Assembly: GCA_014534415.1 (NCBI GenBank)
Contig: JACVRM010000034.1
Coordinates: forward strand, 1-16,707
Reading direction: 5' to 3'
Source of the DNA: Thermoleophilia bacterium
GTDB lineage: Bacteria; Actinomycetota; Thermoleophilia; Gaiellales; Gaiellaceae
DNA length: 16,707 nt
The notes under the pieces were generated by a model, which made no database searches, was not told the DNA's origin, and saw only the letters and a program-made list of their open reading frames with translations. Made by a program: the position numbers and the translations under genes. This document shows, in pieces, positions 5,694 to 13,484 of the stretch. Each line of letters starts with the position of its first letter. The first letter of the stretch is position 1.

Positions 5694-7286
5694 ATGGCAC
5701 GGCATCGGAGAGGCGGCTGGGGGCGCGGGCCTGAGCTCCACGCGCTGCTCGCTTACGCGGGGCGGCCGCTCTATCCGCTCGTGCGGCAGGTGACGATCCG
5801 GCGTGAGGGCCGGCGCAAGCACGAACCCGCCGACATCCTGCTGCCGGACGGCTACGTCGCCGAGCTGGTCGCGACCGGCTTCAAGACGCCCGTCCACTGC
5901 ACCTTCGGACCGGACGGCCGCTGTTATGTGACCGAGGCGGGCTTCAAGATCGAGTCGCGCCCACGAATCATGCGGGTCGACGTGGAGAGCGGCGAGACGG
6001 ACGTCTTCTTCGAGCTGCCCGAGGAACGCTGGATCCAGACAGGCGCGATGACCGGCGCCTGCTGGCACGACGGCTCGCTCTACATCACGAACACGGACAC
6101 GGTCTTCCGGCTCGACCGCGACGGGAGCATCCAGGACATCGTCACCGGCCTTCCCGGACGAGGCGACCACCAGACGAACCACCCCGTCCTCGGCCCGGAT
6201 GGGAAGCTCTATTTCACCGTCGGCACGGCGACGAACACCGCGGTGGTCGGGCCCGACAACTTCAATTACGAGTGGCTGCGCCACTTCCCGGACGTCTGCG
6301 ACGTGCCGGGCGCGGACATCACGCTCGTCGGCACCAACTTCGCTTCGCAGGACGTCCGCGTCGCCGGCAGCCCGGCGCGCCGGATCGAGACCGGCGCCTA
6401 TGTCCCCTACGGCACGCCGACCCAGCCCGGCCAGGCGATACACGGTGAGGTGAAGGCGAGCGGCTCGGTGCTGCGCTGCAACCCCGACGGGAGTGGGCTC
6501 GAGCTCGTGGCCTGGGGGCTACGGAATCCCTTCGGGCTCGCCTTCGACGGCGACGGGCGCCTCTTCGCGACCGAGCACGGGATCGACGAGCGCGGTCACC
6601 GTCATATCTTCGGCGACCTCGAAGACCTCTACGAGATCCACGAGGGAGCCTGGTACGGCTGGCCCGACTTCGCCTCCGGTATCCGCCTCGACGACCCGCA
6701 CTGGGGTCGGCGTGGCCGCGGTCGCGAGCCGCTGCTCGCCGAGCACCCGGATCCGAACCCGCCGAAGCCGTTCGTCACCTTCGAGCCGCACGCGGCCCCG
6801 AACGGGCTCGCCTTCTCGCGCGACGCCGGCTTCGGCTTCGAGGGCGACGCCTTCGTCGCGCTCTTCGGCGACCTGAACCCGAATACGACTCGGCAGGCGA
6901 TGCCGGCCGGCTACAGGATCGCCCGCGTCGACATGCGCAGCCGGGAGGCCGTTGACTTCGCCGTGAACAGGATCGTCGGGCCGGCGTCGAAGCTCCCGCA
7001 CGGCGGCTTCGAGCGCCCCGCGCACTGTGAGTTCGGCCCGGACGGCGCCCTCTACGTCGTCGACTGGGGTGAGATCAAGATCGCGCCCGAGGCGGGCGGC
7101 GTCCGGATGAAGGAGGGCACCGGCACGCTCTGGCGGATACGTCGCGTCCCCGGGGCGCGCGTCAGCGTGAGCCCGCCCGAGCCGCGCCGCGTGCCGCTGT
7201 ACGCATTTCTCTTCTACATCCCGCTGCTGCTCGCTCTCGCCGCCGTGGGCGTCGGCGTCCGCGCGCTTGCGCGGTGGCTGCGATGA
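5694..7286 (+). CDS. PQQ-type sugar dehydrogenase-like beta-propeller with C-terminal membrane anchor
   Basis: The protein has 530 residues. ATG 5694 follows a weak GAGGGA site; earlier in-frame ATGs lie inside the upstream gene. The body is a beta-propeller of the glucose/sorbosone dehydrogenase class. It shows repeated blades with G-P-D-G turns (FGPDGRCYVTEAG 71-83, LGPDGKLYFTVG 166-177, FGPDGALYVVDWGE 447-460), HQTNH (159-163) near the expected catalytic His, and the signature GLRNPFGLAFDGDGRLFATE (275-294), followed by GDLEDLYEIHEGAWYGWPDF (307-326). Such enzymes oxidise sugars or related carbonyls with PQQ. One hydrophobic helix (about 501-522) ends the protein, with Arg-rich flanks. No signal peptide is visible, which is odd for a PQQ enzyme because the family normally works outside the membrane. 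PQQ use is inferred from family, and the substrate is unknown. The gene is in the same direction as its neighbours and is followed 16 bases later by the ThDP enzyme. Confidence 0.82.
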   Translation: MARHRRGGWGRGPELHALLAYAGRPLYPLVRQVTIRREGRRKHEPADILLPDGYVAELVATGFKTPVHCTFGPDGRCYVTEAGFKIESRPRIMRVDVESGETDVFFELPEERWIQTGAMTGACWHDGSLYITNTDTVFRLDRDGSIQDIVTGLPGRGDHQTNHPVLGPDGKLYFTVGTATNTAVVGPDNFNYEWLRHFPDVCDVPGADITLVGTNFASQDVRVAGSPARRIETGAYVPYGTPTQPGQAIHGEVKASGSVLRCNPDGSGLELVAWGLRNPFGLAFDGDGRLFATEHGIDERGHRHIFGDLEDLYEIHEGAWYGWPDFASGIRLDDPHWGRRGRGREPLLAEHPDPNPPKPFVTFEPHAAPNGLAFSRDAGFGFEGDAFVALFGDLNPNTTRQAMPAGYRIARVDMRSREAVDFAVNRIVGPASKLPHGGFERPAHCEFGPDGALYVVDWGEIKIAPEAGGVRMKEGTGTLWRIRRVPGARVSVSPPEPRRVPLYAFLFYIPLLLALAAVGVGVRALARWLR

Positions 7287-7290
7287 ACCA

Positions 7291-7298
7291 AAGGAGGT
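7291..7298 (+). promoter_or_regulatory. Ribosome binding site AAGGAGGT fixing the GTG start at 7303
   Basis: AAGGAGGT is a full match to the anti-Shine-Dalgarno sequence, four bases ahead of GTG 7303. It decides the GTG start over the in-frame ATG at 7267, which lies within the preceding gene. The same element recurs before 2123, 5234 and 12838. Confidence 0.85.
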
Positions 7299-7302
7299 CC
7301 AC

Positions 7303-9087
7303 GTGAACGTTGGCGACTTCCTGATCGAACGCCTGTCCGACTGGGGCGTCAAGCGGATCTACGGCTACCCCGGCGACGGCATCAACGGGATCATGGGCGC
7401 GCTCCAGCGCGCCGAGGAGCGGGTCGACTTCGTCCAGGTCCGCCACGAGGAGATGGCGGCCTTCATGGCCTGCGCCCATGCCAAATGGACGGGAGAGGTC
7501 GGCGTTTGCCTCGCGACCTCCGGGCCGGGTGCGATCCATCTCCTGAACGGTCTCTACGACGCGAAGCTCGATCACCAGCCGGTCGTGGCGATCGTCGGCC
7601 AGCAGGCGCGGGCCGCGCTCGGCGGCCATTACCAGCAGGAGGTCGACCTGGTCTCGCTCTTCAAGGACGTGGCGCACGAGTACGTCCACATGGTTTCCGA
7701 CCCGGCCCAGGTGCGACACCTGGTCGACCGCGCGCTGCGGATCGCGCTCGCCGAGCGCACGGTGACGTGCATCGTCGTCCCCAACGATGTCCAGACGATG
7801 GACGCCGTGCCCGAACCCAAGCACGCGCACGGAACGATCCACTCGTCGGTCGGCTACTCGCGCCCGCGCGTCGTCCCGTCAGACGACGACCTCGGCCGCG
7901 CCGCCAACGTCCTCAACGCCGGCGAGCGGGTGGCGATCCTTGCCGGGCAGGGCGCGCTGCACGCGACCGACGAGCTGGTCGAGGTGGCCGATGTGCTGGG
8001 CGCGGGCGTGGCCAAGGCGCTGCTCGGCAAGGCGGCGCTGCCCGACGAGCTGCCGTTCGTCACCGGCGCGATCGGACTTCTCGGGACGAGGCCGAGCTGG
8101 GAGCTGATGACCGGCTGCGACACGCTGCTGATGGTCGGCACGAGCTTCCCCTACTCGGAGTTTCTGCCCGAGGAGGGGAAGGCGCGGGCCGTGCAGATCG
8201 ACCTCGACGGGCGCATGCTCGGCATCCGCTACCCGACGGAGGTGAATCTCGTCGGCGATAGCGCAGAAACGCTGCGCGCGCTGCTGCCGCGGCTCGAGCG
8301 CAGGCAGGACCGCGATTGGCGGGAGGAGCTCGAGGAGAGCGTCGCCGACTGGTGGCGGGTCCTCGAGGAGCGGGCGATGAACGACGCCGATCCCATCAAC
8401 CCGCAGCGCGTCTTCTGGGAGCTGTCGCCGCGGCTGCCGGATAACTGCATCCTCACGTCTGACTCGGGCTCGGCCGCGAACTGGTTCGCGCGCGACCTGA
8501 AGATCAGGCGCGGAATGATGGCCTCCCTTTCGGGGACGCTGGCGACGATGGGGTCTGGAGTCCCGTACGCGATCGCGGCGAAGTTCTGCCACCCTGAGCG
8601 CGTCGCGATCGCGCTCGTCGGCGACGGGGCGATGCAGATGAATGGCATGAACGAGCTGATCACCGCCGCCAAGTACTGGCGGCGCTGGAGCGACCCACGC
8701 TTGATCGTCGCCGTCCTCAACAACCAGGATCTCAACCAGGTGACCTGGGAGCAGCGCGTGCTCGAAGGCGACCCCAAGTTCGAGGCCTCACAGGACATCC
8801 CCGACCTTCCCTACGGGCGCTTCGCCGAGTTGCTCGGCCTGAGAGGGATCCGGGTCGAGACGCCGGACGAGATCGCGCCGGCCTGGGAGGAAGCACTGGC
8901 CGCCGACCGGCCCGTCGTCCTCGACTTCGTCACCGATCCGGAGGTGCCGCCGCTGCCGCCGCACATCACCCTCGAGCAGGCGAAGATGTTCGCGCTCGCC
9001 GCGGCGAAGGGAGATCCGGCTCGCCGCGAGATGGTCGAACGCTCGCTCAAGGACAAGCTCGAGGAGTTCCTCCCCGGGAGGAACTAA
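7303..9087 (+). CDS. Thiamine-diphosphate-dependent enzyme, acetolactate synthase/pyruvate oxidase (PoxB-like) class
   Basis: The protein has 594 residues, the normal length for the family. The N-terminal pyrimidine-binding domain has IYGYPGDGINGIMGAL (19-34) and RHEEMAAFMA (48-57), where Glu50 is the probable ThDP-activating glutamate; ATSGPGAIHLLNGL follows at 71-84. A central domain (about 195-330) corresponds to the FAD/nucleotide-binding fold. The C-terminal pyrophosphate domain holds GDGAMQMNGMNEL (440-452) and LNNQDLNQVTWEQ (472-484), the GDG-x(n)-NN ThDP/Mg motif. Relatives include acetolactate synthase and pyruvate:quinone oxidoreductase. Absence of a nearby ilvN and the redox neighbours favour a pyruvate- or 2-oxoacid-oxidising role, but substrate and FAD use are not proven. 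The C-terminal tail is charged and helical (KDKLEEFLPGRN) and differs from the E. coli PoxB membrane-binding tail as I recall it. Confidence 0.85.
   Translation: MNVGDFLIERLSDWGVKRIYGYPGDGINGIMGALQRAEERVDFVQVRHEEMAAFMACAHAKWTGEVGVCLATSGPGAIHLLNGLYDAKLDHQPVVAIVGQQARAALGGHYQQEVDLVSLFKDVAHEYVHMVSDPAQVRHLVDRALRIALAERTVTCIVVPNDVQTMDAVPEPKHAHGTIHSSVGYSRPRVVPSDDDLGRAANVLNAGERVAILAGQGALHATDELVEVADVLGAGVAKALLGKAALPDELPFVTGAIGLLGTRPSWELMTGCDTLLMVGTSFPYSEFLPEEGKARAVQIDLDGRMLGIRYPTEVNLVGDSAETLRALLPRLERRQDRDWREELEESVADWWRVLEERAMNDADPINPQRVFWELSPRLPDNCILTSDSGSAANWFARDLKIRRGMMASLSGTLATMGSGVPYAIAAKFCHPERVAIALVGDGAMQMNGMNELITAAKYWRRWSDPRLIVAVLNNQDLNQVTWEQRVLEGDPKFEASQDIPDLPYGRFAELLGLRGIRVETPDEIAPAWEEALAADRPVVLDFVTDPEVPPLPPHITLEQAKMFALAAAKGDPARREMVERSLKDKLEEFLPGRN
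9066..9084 (+). terminator. Perfect 8-bp hairpin overlapping the 3' end of the ThDP enzyme gene
   Basis: GTTCCTCC (9066-9073) and GGAGGAAC (9077-9084) pair perfectly around CCG, and the TAA stop follows at once (9085-9087). No U-run follows, so it is not a textbook intrinsic terminator. It may slow ribosomes or polymerase, or protect the 3' end. Part of the symmetry is imposed by codons for EEFLPGRN. Confidence 0.4.
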
Positions 9088-9097
9088 AGGCGGCGAC

Positions 9098-9116
9098 GAG
9101 CGCGGCCGGCGCGCTC
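9098..9116. terminator. Weak GC-rich hairpin between convergent genes
   Basis: GAGCGCG (9098-9104) and CGCGCTC (9110-9116) are inverted around five bases, just past the stop of the plus-strand run and facing the minus-strand operon. No T-tract is seen. It could contribute to termination. The rest of the 223-base convergent gap (9088-9310) shows no recognisable gene. Confidence 0.3.
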
Positions 9117-9310
9117 AGGGGTTCGAAGTGCGCGAGTCGGACGGGACGCCTGAGTAGGACTCGACGAAATCTGGAGACTCGAGGCCGGAGCTGGCGCGCG
9201 GTTTTGGCTAAACGTATTCCGATCGGCCCCCGAGGCTCATGATCGAGCGGCGAGTAGCGATGGGCACCAGCGCACGACGCGATGGACGTGTCGGCGGCGT
9301 CCGTAGAGCT

Positions 9311-10303
9311 TCATCGGCGCGCTCGCCTTAGTCCCAGCACCGCCGCGGCGGCGGCCGCGACCGCGCCGGCAGCGAGCATGCGCGGGTGCGTCACCGTCAG
9401 GAACTGCAGGCTGCGCGCGTGCGCCTCGCCGTCGAAGATGCCGTGCGCGCCGCGGTCGCCGGGCAGCGCGCCGGCCAGGTTGTCGCGACGATCCCGCTCG
9501 ACAGGCTCGGTGGTCTGCTGCGCCGCGTAGCCGTTCCGGGCGAGATAACGGTCAAGCAGGCCGGGCGCGAGCTTGTTGCCGAGCAGCGCCCGGACGGTGG
9601 AGCCGCCGACCCAGAGCTCGCGCCGCGGGTGCTCGGCCGCGAAGACGACGGCGCGTGCAGCAAGCTCCGGCTGGAAGATCGGGGGCACGGGCTTCGGGTG
9701 GCGAGGTAGGCGCGTGCGCACGACGCTGAAGTGAGGCGTGTTCAGCGCCGGCAGCTGCACCATGGTGACGCGGACGTTGGTCTTGTCGTGCAGGAGCTCG
9801 CAACGCAGCGACTCGGTGAAGCCCTCGATCGCGTGCTTGGCGGCGCAGTAGGCCGCCTGCAGGGGGATCGCCCGGTAGGCGAGCGCTGAGCCGACCTGGA
9901 TGATGACGCCGCGGTCACGCGGGCGCATATGCCGCAGCGCGGCCAGCGTCCCATGCACGTAGCCGAGGTAGGTGACCTCGGTCACGCGCCGTACCTCGTC
10001 CGCGCTCAGCTCGGCGATCGGTGAGAAGACGGAGAGCATCGCGTTGTTGACCCAGACGTCGATCGGTCCCAGCTGCGCCTCGATCGCCGCGGCGGCCGCC
10101 TCGACAGCCTCGGCGTCGGCGACGTCGAGCGCCGAGATAAGCGCGCGGCCGCCGAGCTCTTCCACCTCGCGCCGCGCCGCCTCCAGCCCGTCGCGGCCGC
10201 GCGCGATCAGACCGATGCGCGCACCCCGGCGGGCGAACTCGCGCGCGCAGGCGCGCCCGACTCCCGATGACGCTCCCGTGATGACGACGACCGCGCCTTG
10301 CAT
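9311..10303 (-). CDS. SDR family NAD(P)-dependent oxidoreductase with C-terminal hydrophobic tail
   Basis: The protein has 330 residues from ATG 10303-10301, overlapping the preceding stop by one base (TGATG). It is a classical short-chain dehydrogenase: TGASSGVG (9-16) binds the cofactor, and Arg35/Arg37 after strand 2 suggest NADP(H). LDVAD follows at 59-63, VNNAM at 85-89, Ser139 (VGSALAYR) and Tyr152-x3-Lys156 (YCAAK) complete the catalytic tetrad with Asn87. The Rossmann domain ends near residue 235. The extra C-terminal ~90 residues contain an Arg/Asp-rich segment and then an Ala-rich hydrophobic stretch (about 308-325), followed by RRARR, so a membrane-associated tail is likely. I recall similar long SDRs in actinobacteria without an assigned substrate. 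It is the last gene of an overlapping minus-strand operon with the GH15 gene. Confidence 0.88.
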   Translation of the reverse strand: MQGAVVVITGASSGVGRACAREFARRGARIGLIARGRDGLEAARREVEELGGRALISALDVADAEAVEAAAAAIEAQLGPIDVWVNNAMLSVFSPIAELSADEVRRVTEVTYLGYVHGTLAALRHMRPRDRGVIIQVGSALAYRAIPLQAAYCAAKHAIEGFTESLRCELLHDKTNVRVTMVQLPALNTPHFSVVRTRLPRHPKPVPPIFQPELAARAVVFAAEHPRRELWVGGSTVRALLGNKLAPGLLDRYLARNGYAAQQTTEPVERDRRDNLAGALPGDRGAHGIFDGEAHARSLQFLTVTHPRMLAAGAVAAAAAAVLGLRRARR

Positions 10304-10782
10304 CAGTTCGCGAGCGAGACGAAGCCGCCGACGATGGCGCCGTAGGCGATGTGCGCGATGATCGTCGCCAGCGGCGTCTGGCGGCCGTAGTTGAGCAGCA
10401 GGAAGCCCGGTGGCTCGAGCAGTGGCGCCGAGCCGGCGGCGGTGAAGCCGGTGCCCATTCGCGGATGGACGACCGGGAGCAGGATGTTGACCAGGGCGCT
10501 GCCGGCAAAGATGGCGTGCACGAGGCCGAAGAACGCGCCGAGCAGGAACCCGCTTCGGTCGATGACGAGAAAGATCGCGTAGTAGCCGAGGGCGAAGAGC
10601 AGGCCGAAGCCGAAGTGGAGCGCGTAGCCGATCGCCTTCGCGCGCACCCGGTCGGCGGTGACCGCGGTCCCGAGTAAGAAAGGCAGGTCCATTCGGGTCA
10701 GGCCGAACTCGCTCGCCGCCCGCAGCAGCGTCGTCAGCACCAGCGTGCCCGCCAAGCCGCCGACGAGCGCGCCCCAGATCAC
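10303..10782 (-). CDS. Four-helix integral membrane protein, unknown function
   Basis: The protein has 159 residues from GTG 10782-10780, which overlaps the GH15 stop by four bases; its stop overlaps the SDR start. Hydrophobic segments lie at about 3-20, 52-74, 78-105 and 138-157. Polar residues inside or beside helices include His56 (YALHFGFG), His89 (GLVHAIFAG), His106 (VVHPRMG) and His144 (IIAHIAYG). The loop around residues 24-50 reads EFGLTRMDLPFLLGTAVT, a segment I recall in conserved actinobacterial membrane proteins of unknown role. Translational coupling to both neighbours indicates co-expression in defined ratio. Transport or a sensory function cannot be inferred from the sequence. 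Confidence 0.78.
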   Translation of the reverse strand: MIWGALVGGLAGTLVLTTLLRAASEFGLTRMDLPFLLGTAVTADRVRAKAIGYALHFGFGLLFALGYYAIFLVIDRSGFLLGAFFGLVHAIFAGSALVNILLPVVHPRMGTGFTAAGSAPLLEPPGFLLLNYGRQTPLATIIAHIAYGAIVGGFVSLAN

Positions 10783-12581
10783 GTCCCAGCCTCCTCGATC
10801 GAGACGGCCGCGTTGATCAGCCCGAGGTGTGAGAGGCCCTGCGGGAAGTTGCCGAGGAACTCGCCCGTCGCCGGATCGATCTCCTCGGCGAAGAGACCGA
10901 CGTCGTTGGCCAGCGGAACGAGCTCGTCCATCAGCGCCGCCGCCTCGTCGAGGCGACCCTGGCGAGCGTACGCCTCGACCAGCCAGAAGGAACAGGCGAG
11001 GAAGGCGCCGTCCTCGCCGGGGAGGCCGTCGTCGCCGAGAAAGCGGTGGATCAGCGGGCCGCGAGCGAGCTCGCGGCGGACGGCGTCGACGGTGGCGAGC
11101 AGGCGTGGCGCGCGGGGGTCGTCGTAGCCGGCAAGGACGGCGAGGAGGAGCGAGGCATCGACTTCCTCTTCGTCGACGCTGCGGACGTAGCTTCGCGTGC
11201 GCTCCGAATAGCCGCGCGTCTCGACGAACTCACGGACTCGCTCCCGCTCACGGCGCCACCGCTGGCTGTTCTTCACCGGCAGCAGGCCGCGCTCGGCCAG
11301 CTCGCAAGCGCGCCCGAGCGCGACCACGCACATCATCTTCGATTGGATGAAATGGGCTGGCTCGCTGCGCGTCTCCCAGATCCCCGCGTCCGGCTGTTCC
11401 CAGCTCTCGCAGACGAAGTCGGCGAGCTCGGCGAGGCGCCGGCCGTGGTCGCGATCGAGCCCACCGGTGGAGGAAGCGAAATGGGAGGCGGCCTCCAGGA
11501 CCTCGCCGTAGACATCGAGCTGCGTCTGATCGGCTGCGCCGTTGCCGACTCGGACCGGCAGCGAGCCGCGGTAGCCGGCGAACGGGAGCGACCGCTCGTC
11601 GGCCTCGGCGCGCCCGTCGAGGCGGTAGAGCACCTGCAGGCGCGGGTGGGTCAATTGCGACGCGTGCAGGATCCAGGAGAAGAAGGCGCGCGCCTCGGGC
11701 GCACAGCCGAGCGCGAGCAGCGCCTGGAGCGTGAAGGCGGCATCACGCGGCCAGGAGAAGCGGTAGTCCCAGTTGCGCTCGCCGCCGATCTGCTCGGGCA
11801 GCGACGTCGTCGCGGCAGCGGCGATCGCGCCCGAGGGCGCAAAGACGAGCAGCTTGAGCGCGAGCGCGCTGCGGATCACCGCCTCCTGCCAGGGCCCGCC
11901 GTACTCGCGAGCGGCTGCCCACTCGCGCCACGCGCCCGCCGTTGACCGAAGCCGCGCTTCGGCGTCCGTGCGGGTCGGCAGGACAAGCGGCTCTTGATGA
12001 GCGGCGGTGAGGACGAACAGGCTGCTCCCGCCTTCGCCGACGCTGAAGCGACTGGTGATCGTCTGCTTGCCGTACTCGGGCTCTCCAGCCTCCCAGCTGC
12101 AGAGAGCAAGCGCATCGCGGCCGCTCACGGCAACGGGGATGCCGGCACGCTGCTCGATCCGCGTTTTCCCGCCGCTGTAGCCGAAGTGCGGATCGAGCCG
12201 CCAGCGCAGCGGCACCGTGCCCGTTACGCCCTCGACGCGTCGGACGAGCTCGCGATAAGGGCTGAGCTCACCGGCTGGCAGCGTCATCGCGTCGGTGACC
12301 CGTACGTGTCCGGTGCTCGTCGCGAACGTGGTCTCGAGCACGTTCGTCTCCGGCAGGTAGCGGCGCGATGCCTCGTATGGCACCTCCGGCTCGAGCACGA
12401 ACCGGCCGCCGCGTTCGGCGTCGATCAAAGCGCCGAGAACGCTCGGCGAATCGAGGTCGGGCAGGCACAGCCAGTCGATCGAGCCGTCGCGGGCGATCAG
12501 GGCGACCGTGCGGCCATCGCCGATCGCGGCGTAGTCGCGGATCGGCGCGTAGCCGTTGAACCGCGCTGGCCTCCCACTCAT
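10779..12581 (-). CDS. Glycoside hydrolase family 15 protein (glucoamylase/trehalase type)
   Basis: The protein has 600 residues, normal for bacterial GH15. The ATG at 12581-12579 has a strong ribosome site (AAGGAGAGGAAG) and matches the family N-terminus; the frame is open further upstream but that part is low-complexity and unlike GH15. IRDYAAIGDGRTVALIARDG (14-33) and SIDWLCLPDLDSPSVLGAL (34-52) are the usual start of the N-terminal beta-domain. The (alpha/alpha)6 barrel contains GGERNWDYRFSWPRDA (266-281), LDVYGEVLEA (355-364), GIWE with Glu403 as probable catalytic acid, and LFAEEIDPATGEFLGNFPQ (563-581) with Glu566/Glu567 as probable base. The family hydrolyses alpha-glucosidic bonds and releases beta-glucose; mycobacterial relatives cleave trehalose. 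No signal peptide suggests an intracellular substrate such as trehalose. It is the first gene of a three-gene operon. The 256-base gap upstream (12582-12837) must hold promoters for it and for the divergent operon. Confidence 0.9.
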   Translation of the reverse strand: MSGRPARFNGYAPIRDYAAIGDGRTVALIARDGSIDWLCLPDLDSPSVLGALIDAERGGRFVLEPEVPYEASRRYLPETNVLETTFATSTGHVRVTDAMTLPAGELSPYRELVRRVEGVTGTVPLRWRLDPHFGYSGGKTRIEQRAGIPVAVSGRDALALCSWEAGEPEYGKQTITSRFSVGEGGSSLFVLTAAHQEPLVLPTRTDAEARLRSTAGAWREWAAAREYGGPWQEAVIRSALALKLLVFAPSGAIAAAATTSLPEQIGGERNWDYRFSWPRDAAFTLQALLALGCAPEARAFFSWILHASQLTHPRLQVLYRLDGRAEADERSLPFAGYRGSLPVRVGNGAADQTQLDVYGEVLEAASHFASSTGGLDRDHGRRLAELADFVCESWEQPDAGIWETRSEPAHFIQSKMMCVVALGRACELAERGLLPVKNSQRWRRERERVREFVETRGYSERTRSYVRSVDEEEVDASLLLAVLAGYDDPRAPRLLATVDAVRRELARGPLIHRFLGDDGLPGEDGAFLACSFWLVEAYARQGRLDEAAALMDELVPLANDVGLFAEEIDPATGEFLGNFPQGLSHLGLINAAVSIEEAGT

Positions 12582-12837
12582 CGCTTCCTCTCCTTGCCGT
12601 GCGGGACGTGCTGAGACCTGAGTAAACCGCGACACAACGTCCTCGCGCCGCGGTGCTTCGACGAATTCGCTTCTCCGGTCGCTAGTTGGTGTCCCGCGCG
12701 TGCCGGTTCTTACCGTCGGCGTGCGCTGAGGGGTCTGGGCCCGCGCACCGGCGCCGGGCAGCCGATCGAGCAGCGACGTAAGGACGGTGCCCACGGCGAC
12801 ACCAACCCCTCCGACACCGAGAGACAAGGAGGAGCAC

Positions 12838-13152
12838 ATGCCCTGGGGAAGTTGGATCAACGATCTGCCGACCGAGTTCTTCCTGGTCGTGCACATCACC
12901 GCCTTCGCGCTCGGCGCCGGCTTCGCCTGGCTGGCGTTCACGCGTGAGCTGGCGCTGCTCGGATCGGCGTTCTCGCTCTTCGCCGCCGCCGAGCTCGTCT
13001 ACATGACCTACCACCTCGACTGGACCGTTTTCCTTTTCGCGCACACGATCGCCGAGGTGCTCGACCTGGCCGCGTTCGTGCTCGTCTTCGCGGCGGCGGT
13101 CTACTCGGCCGTCCGCCGGCCGGCGCTCAACACCGTCGGGGTGAACCGCTGA
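12838..13152 (+). CDS. Three-helix membrane protein with one histidine per helix, first gene of cupredoxin operon
   Basis: The protein has 104 residues. ATG 12838 follows AAGGAGGAG (12826-12834). Three hydrophobic segments lie at about 12-34, 37-60 and 63-91, with His19 in the first (FLVVHITAFALG), His59 at the end of the second (VYMTYHLDWT) and His69 in the third (LFAHTIAEVLDLAAF). Glu73 and Asp76 follow on the same face as His69. Such an arrangement could bind copper or heme within the membrane; this is inference. Its TGA overlaps the cupredoxin ATG (TGATG), so the two are translationally coupled. The short Arg-containing tail (VRRPALNTVGVNR) is probably cytoplasmic. I do not recognise a named family. 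Confidence 0.78.
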   Translation: MPWGSWINDLPTEFFLVVHITAFALGAGFAWLAFTRELALLGSAFSLFAAAELVYMTYHLDWTVFLFAHTIAEVLDLAAFVLVFAAAVYSAVRRPALNTVGVNR

Positions 13153-13484
13153 TGAGGAAGTTCCTCCTCCCGGCTCTCGCGGCCGCCGCCTTGGCGGCGG
13201 GCTGCGGCGGCTCGGGCGAGAGCAGCGAGCCGGTGGCGACGACCGAGGTGCAGATGGTCAAGAGCTACCGCTTCGATCCGAAGGTGATCGAGATCAAAGC
13301 CGGGGAGACGGTCACCTGGACGAACGAGGACAACTTCACGCACACGGTCGAGGTCGAGGGCCGGGAAGACCACGAGCTCGAGCGGGGCGAGAGCTTCTCG
13401 CTCACCTTCGACACGCCCGGCACCCACCACTACGTCTGCACGCTGCACAGCAAGGACATGGACGGCGAGGTGATCGTCAAGTGA
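13152..13484 (+). CDS. Cupredoxin-domain lipoprotein (plastocyanin-like)
   Basis: The protein has 110 residues. The N-terminus is a lipoprotein signal: MRK, a hydrophobic core, and a lipobox LAAGC with Cys18 as the lipidated residue, followed by a flexible Gly/Ser/Glu linker. The mature domain is a single cupredoxin: VKSYRFDPKVIEIKAGETVTW (37-57 region), NFTHTV with His64, and YVCTLHSKDM with Cys96, His99 and Met103. These four residues form a complete type-1 copper site (C-x2-H-x3-M). It should be a membrane-tethered electron carrier or copper binder on the outer face. It is flanked by small His-containing membrane proteins with overlapping starts and stops, pointing to a joint membrane redox or copper-handling unit. 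The family call is secure; the electron partners are unknown. Confidence 0.92.
   Translation: MRKFLLPALAAAALAAGCGGSGESSEPVATTEVQMVKSYRFDPKVIEIKAGETVTWTNEDNFTHTVEVEGREDHELERGESFSLTFDTPGTHHYVCTLHSKDMDGEVIVK

Noticed and set aside
9118..9130. GGTTCGAAG resembling a tRNA T-loop
   Set aside because: Flanking bases do not form a T-stem, and no acceptor, D or anticodon arms are found within the preceding 70 bases.
9335..9380. GCGGCGGCGG-type repeat
   Set aside because: It is the codon run for the Ala-rich hydrophobic tail of the SDR, not an independent repeat.
12582..12941. N-terminal extension of the GH15 protein from an upstream ATG
   Set aside because: ATG 12581 has a strong ribosome site and the family N-terminus; the extension overlaps the opposite gene's start and is low-complexity.
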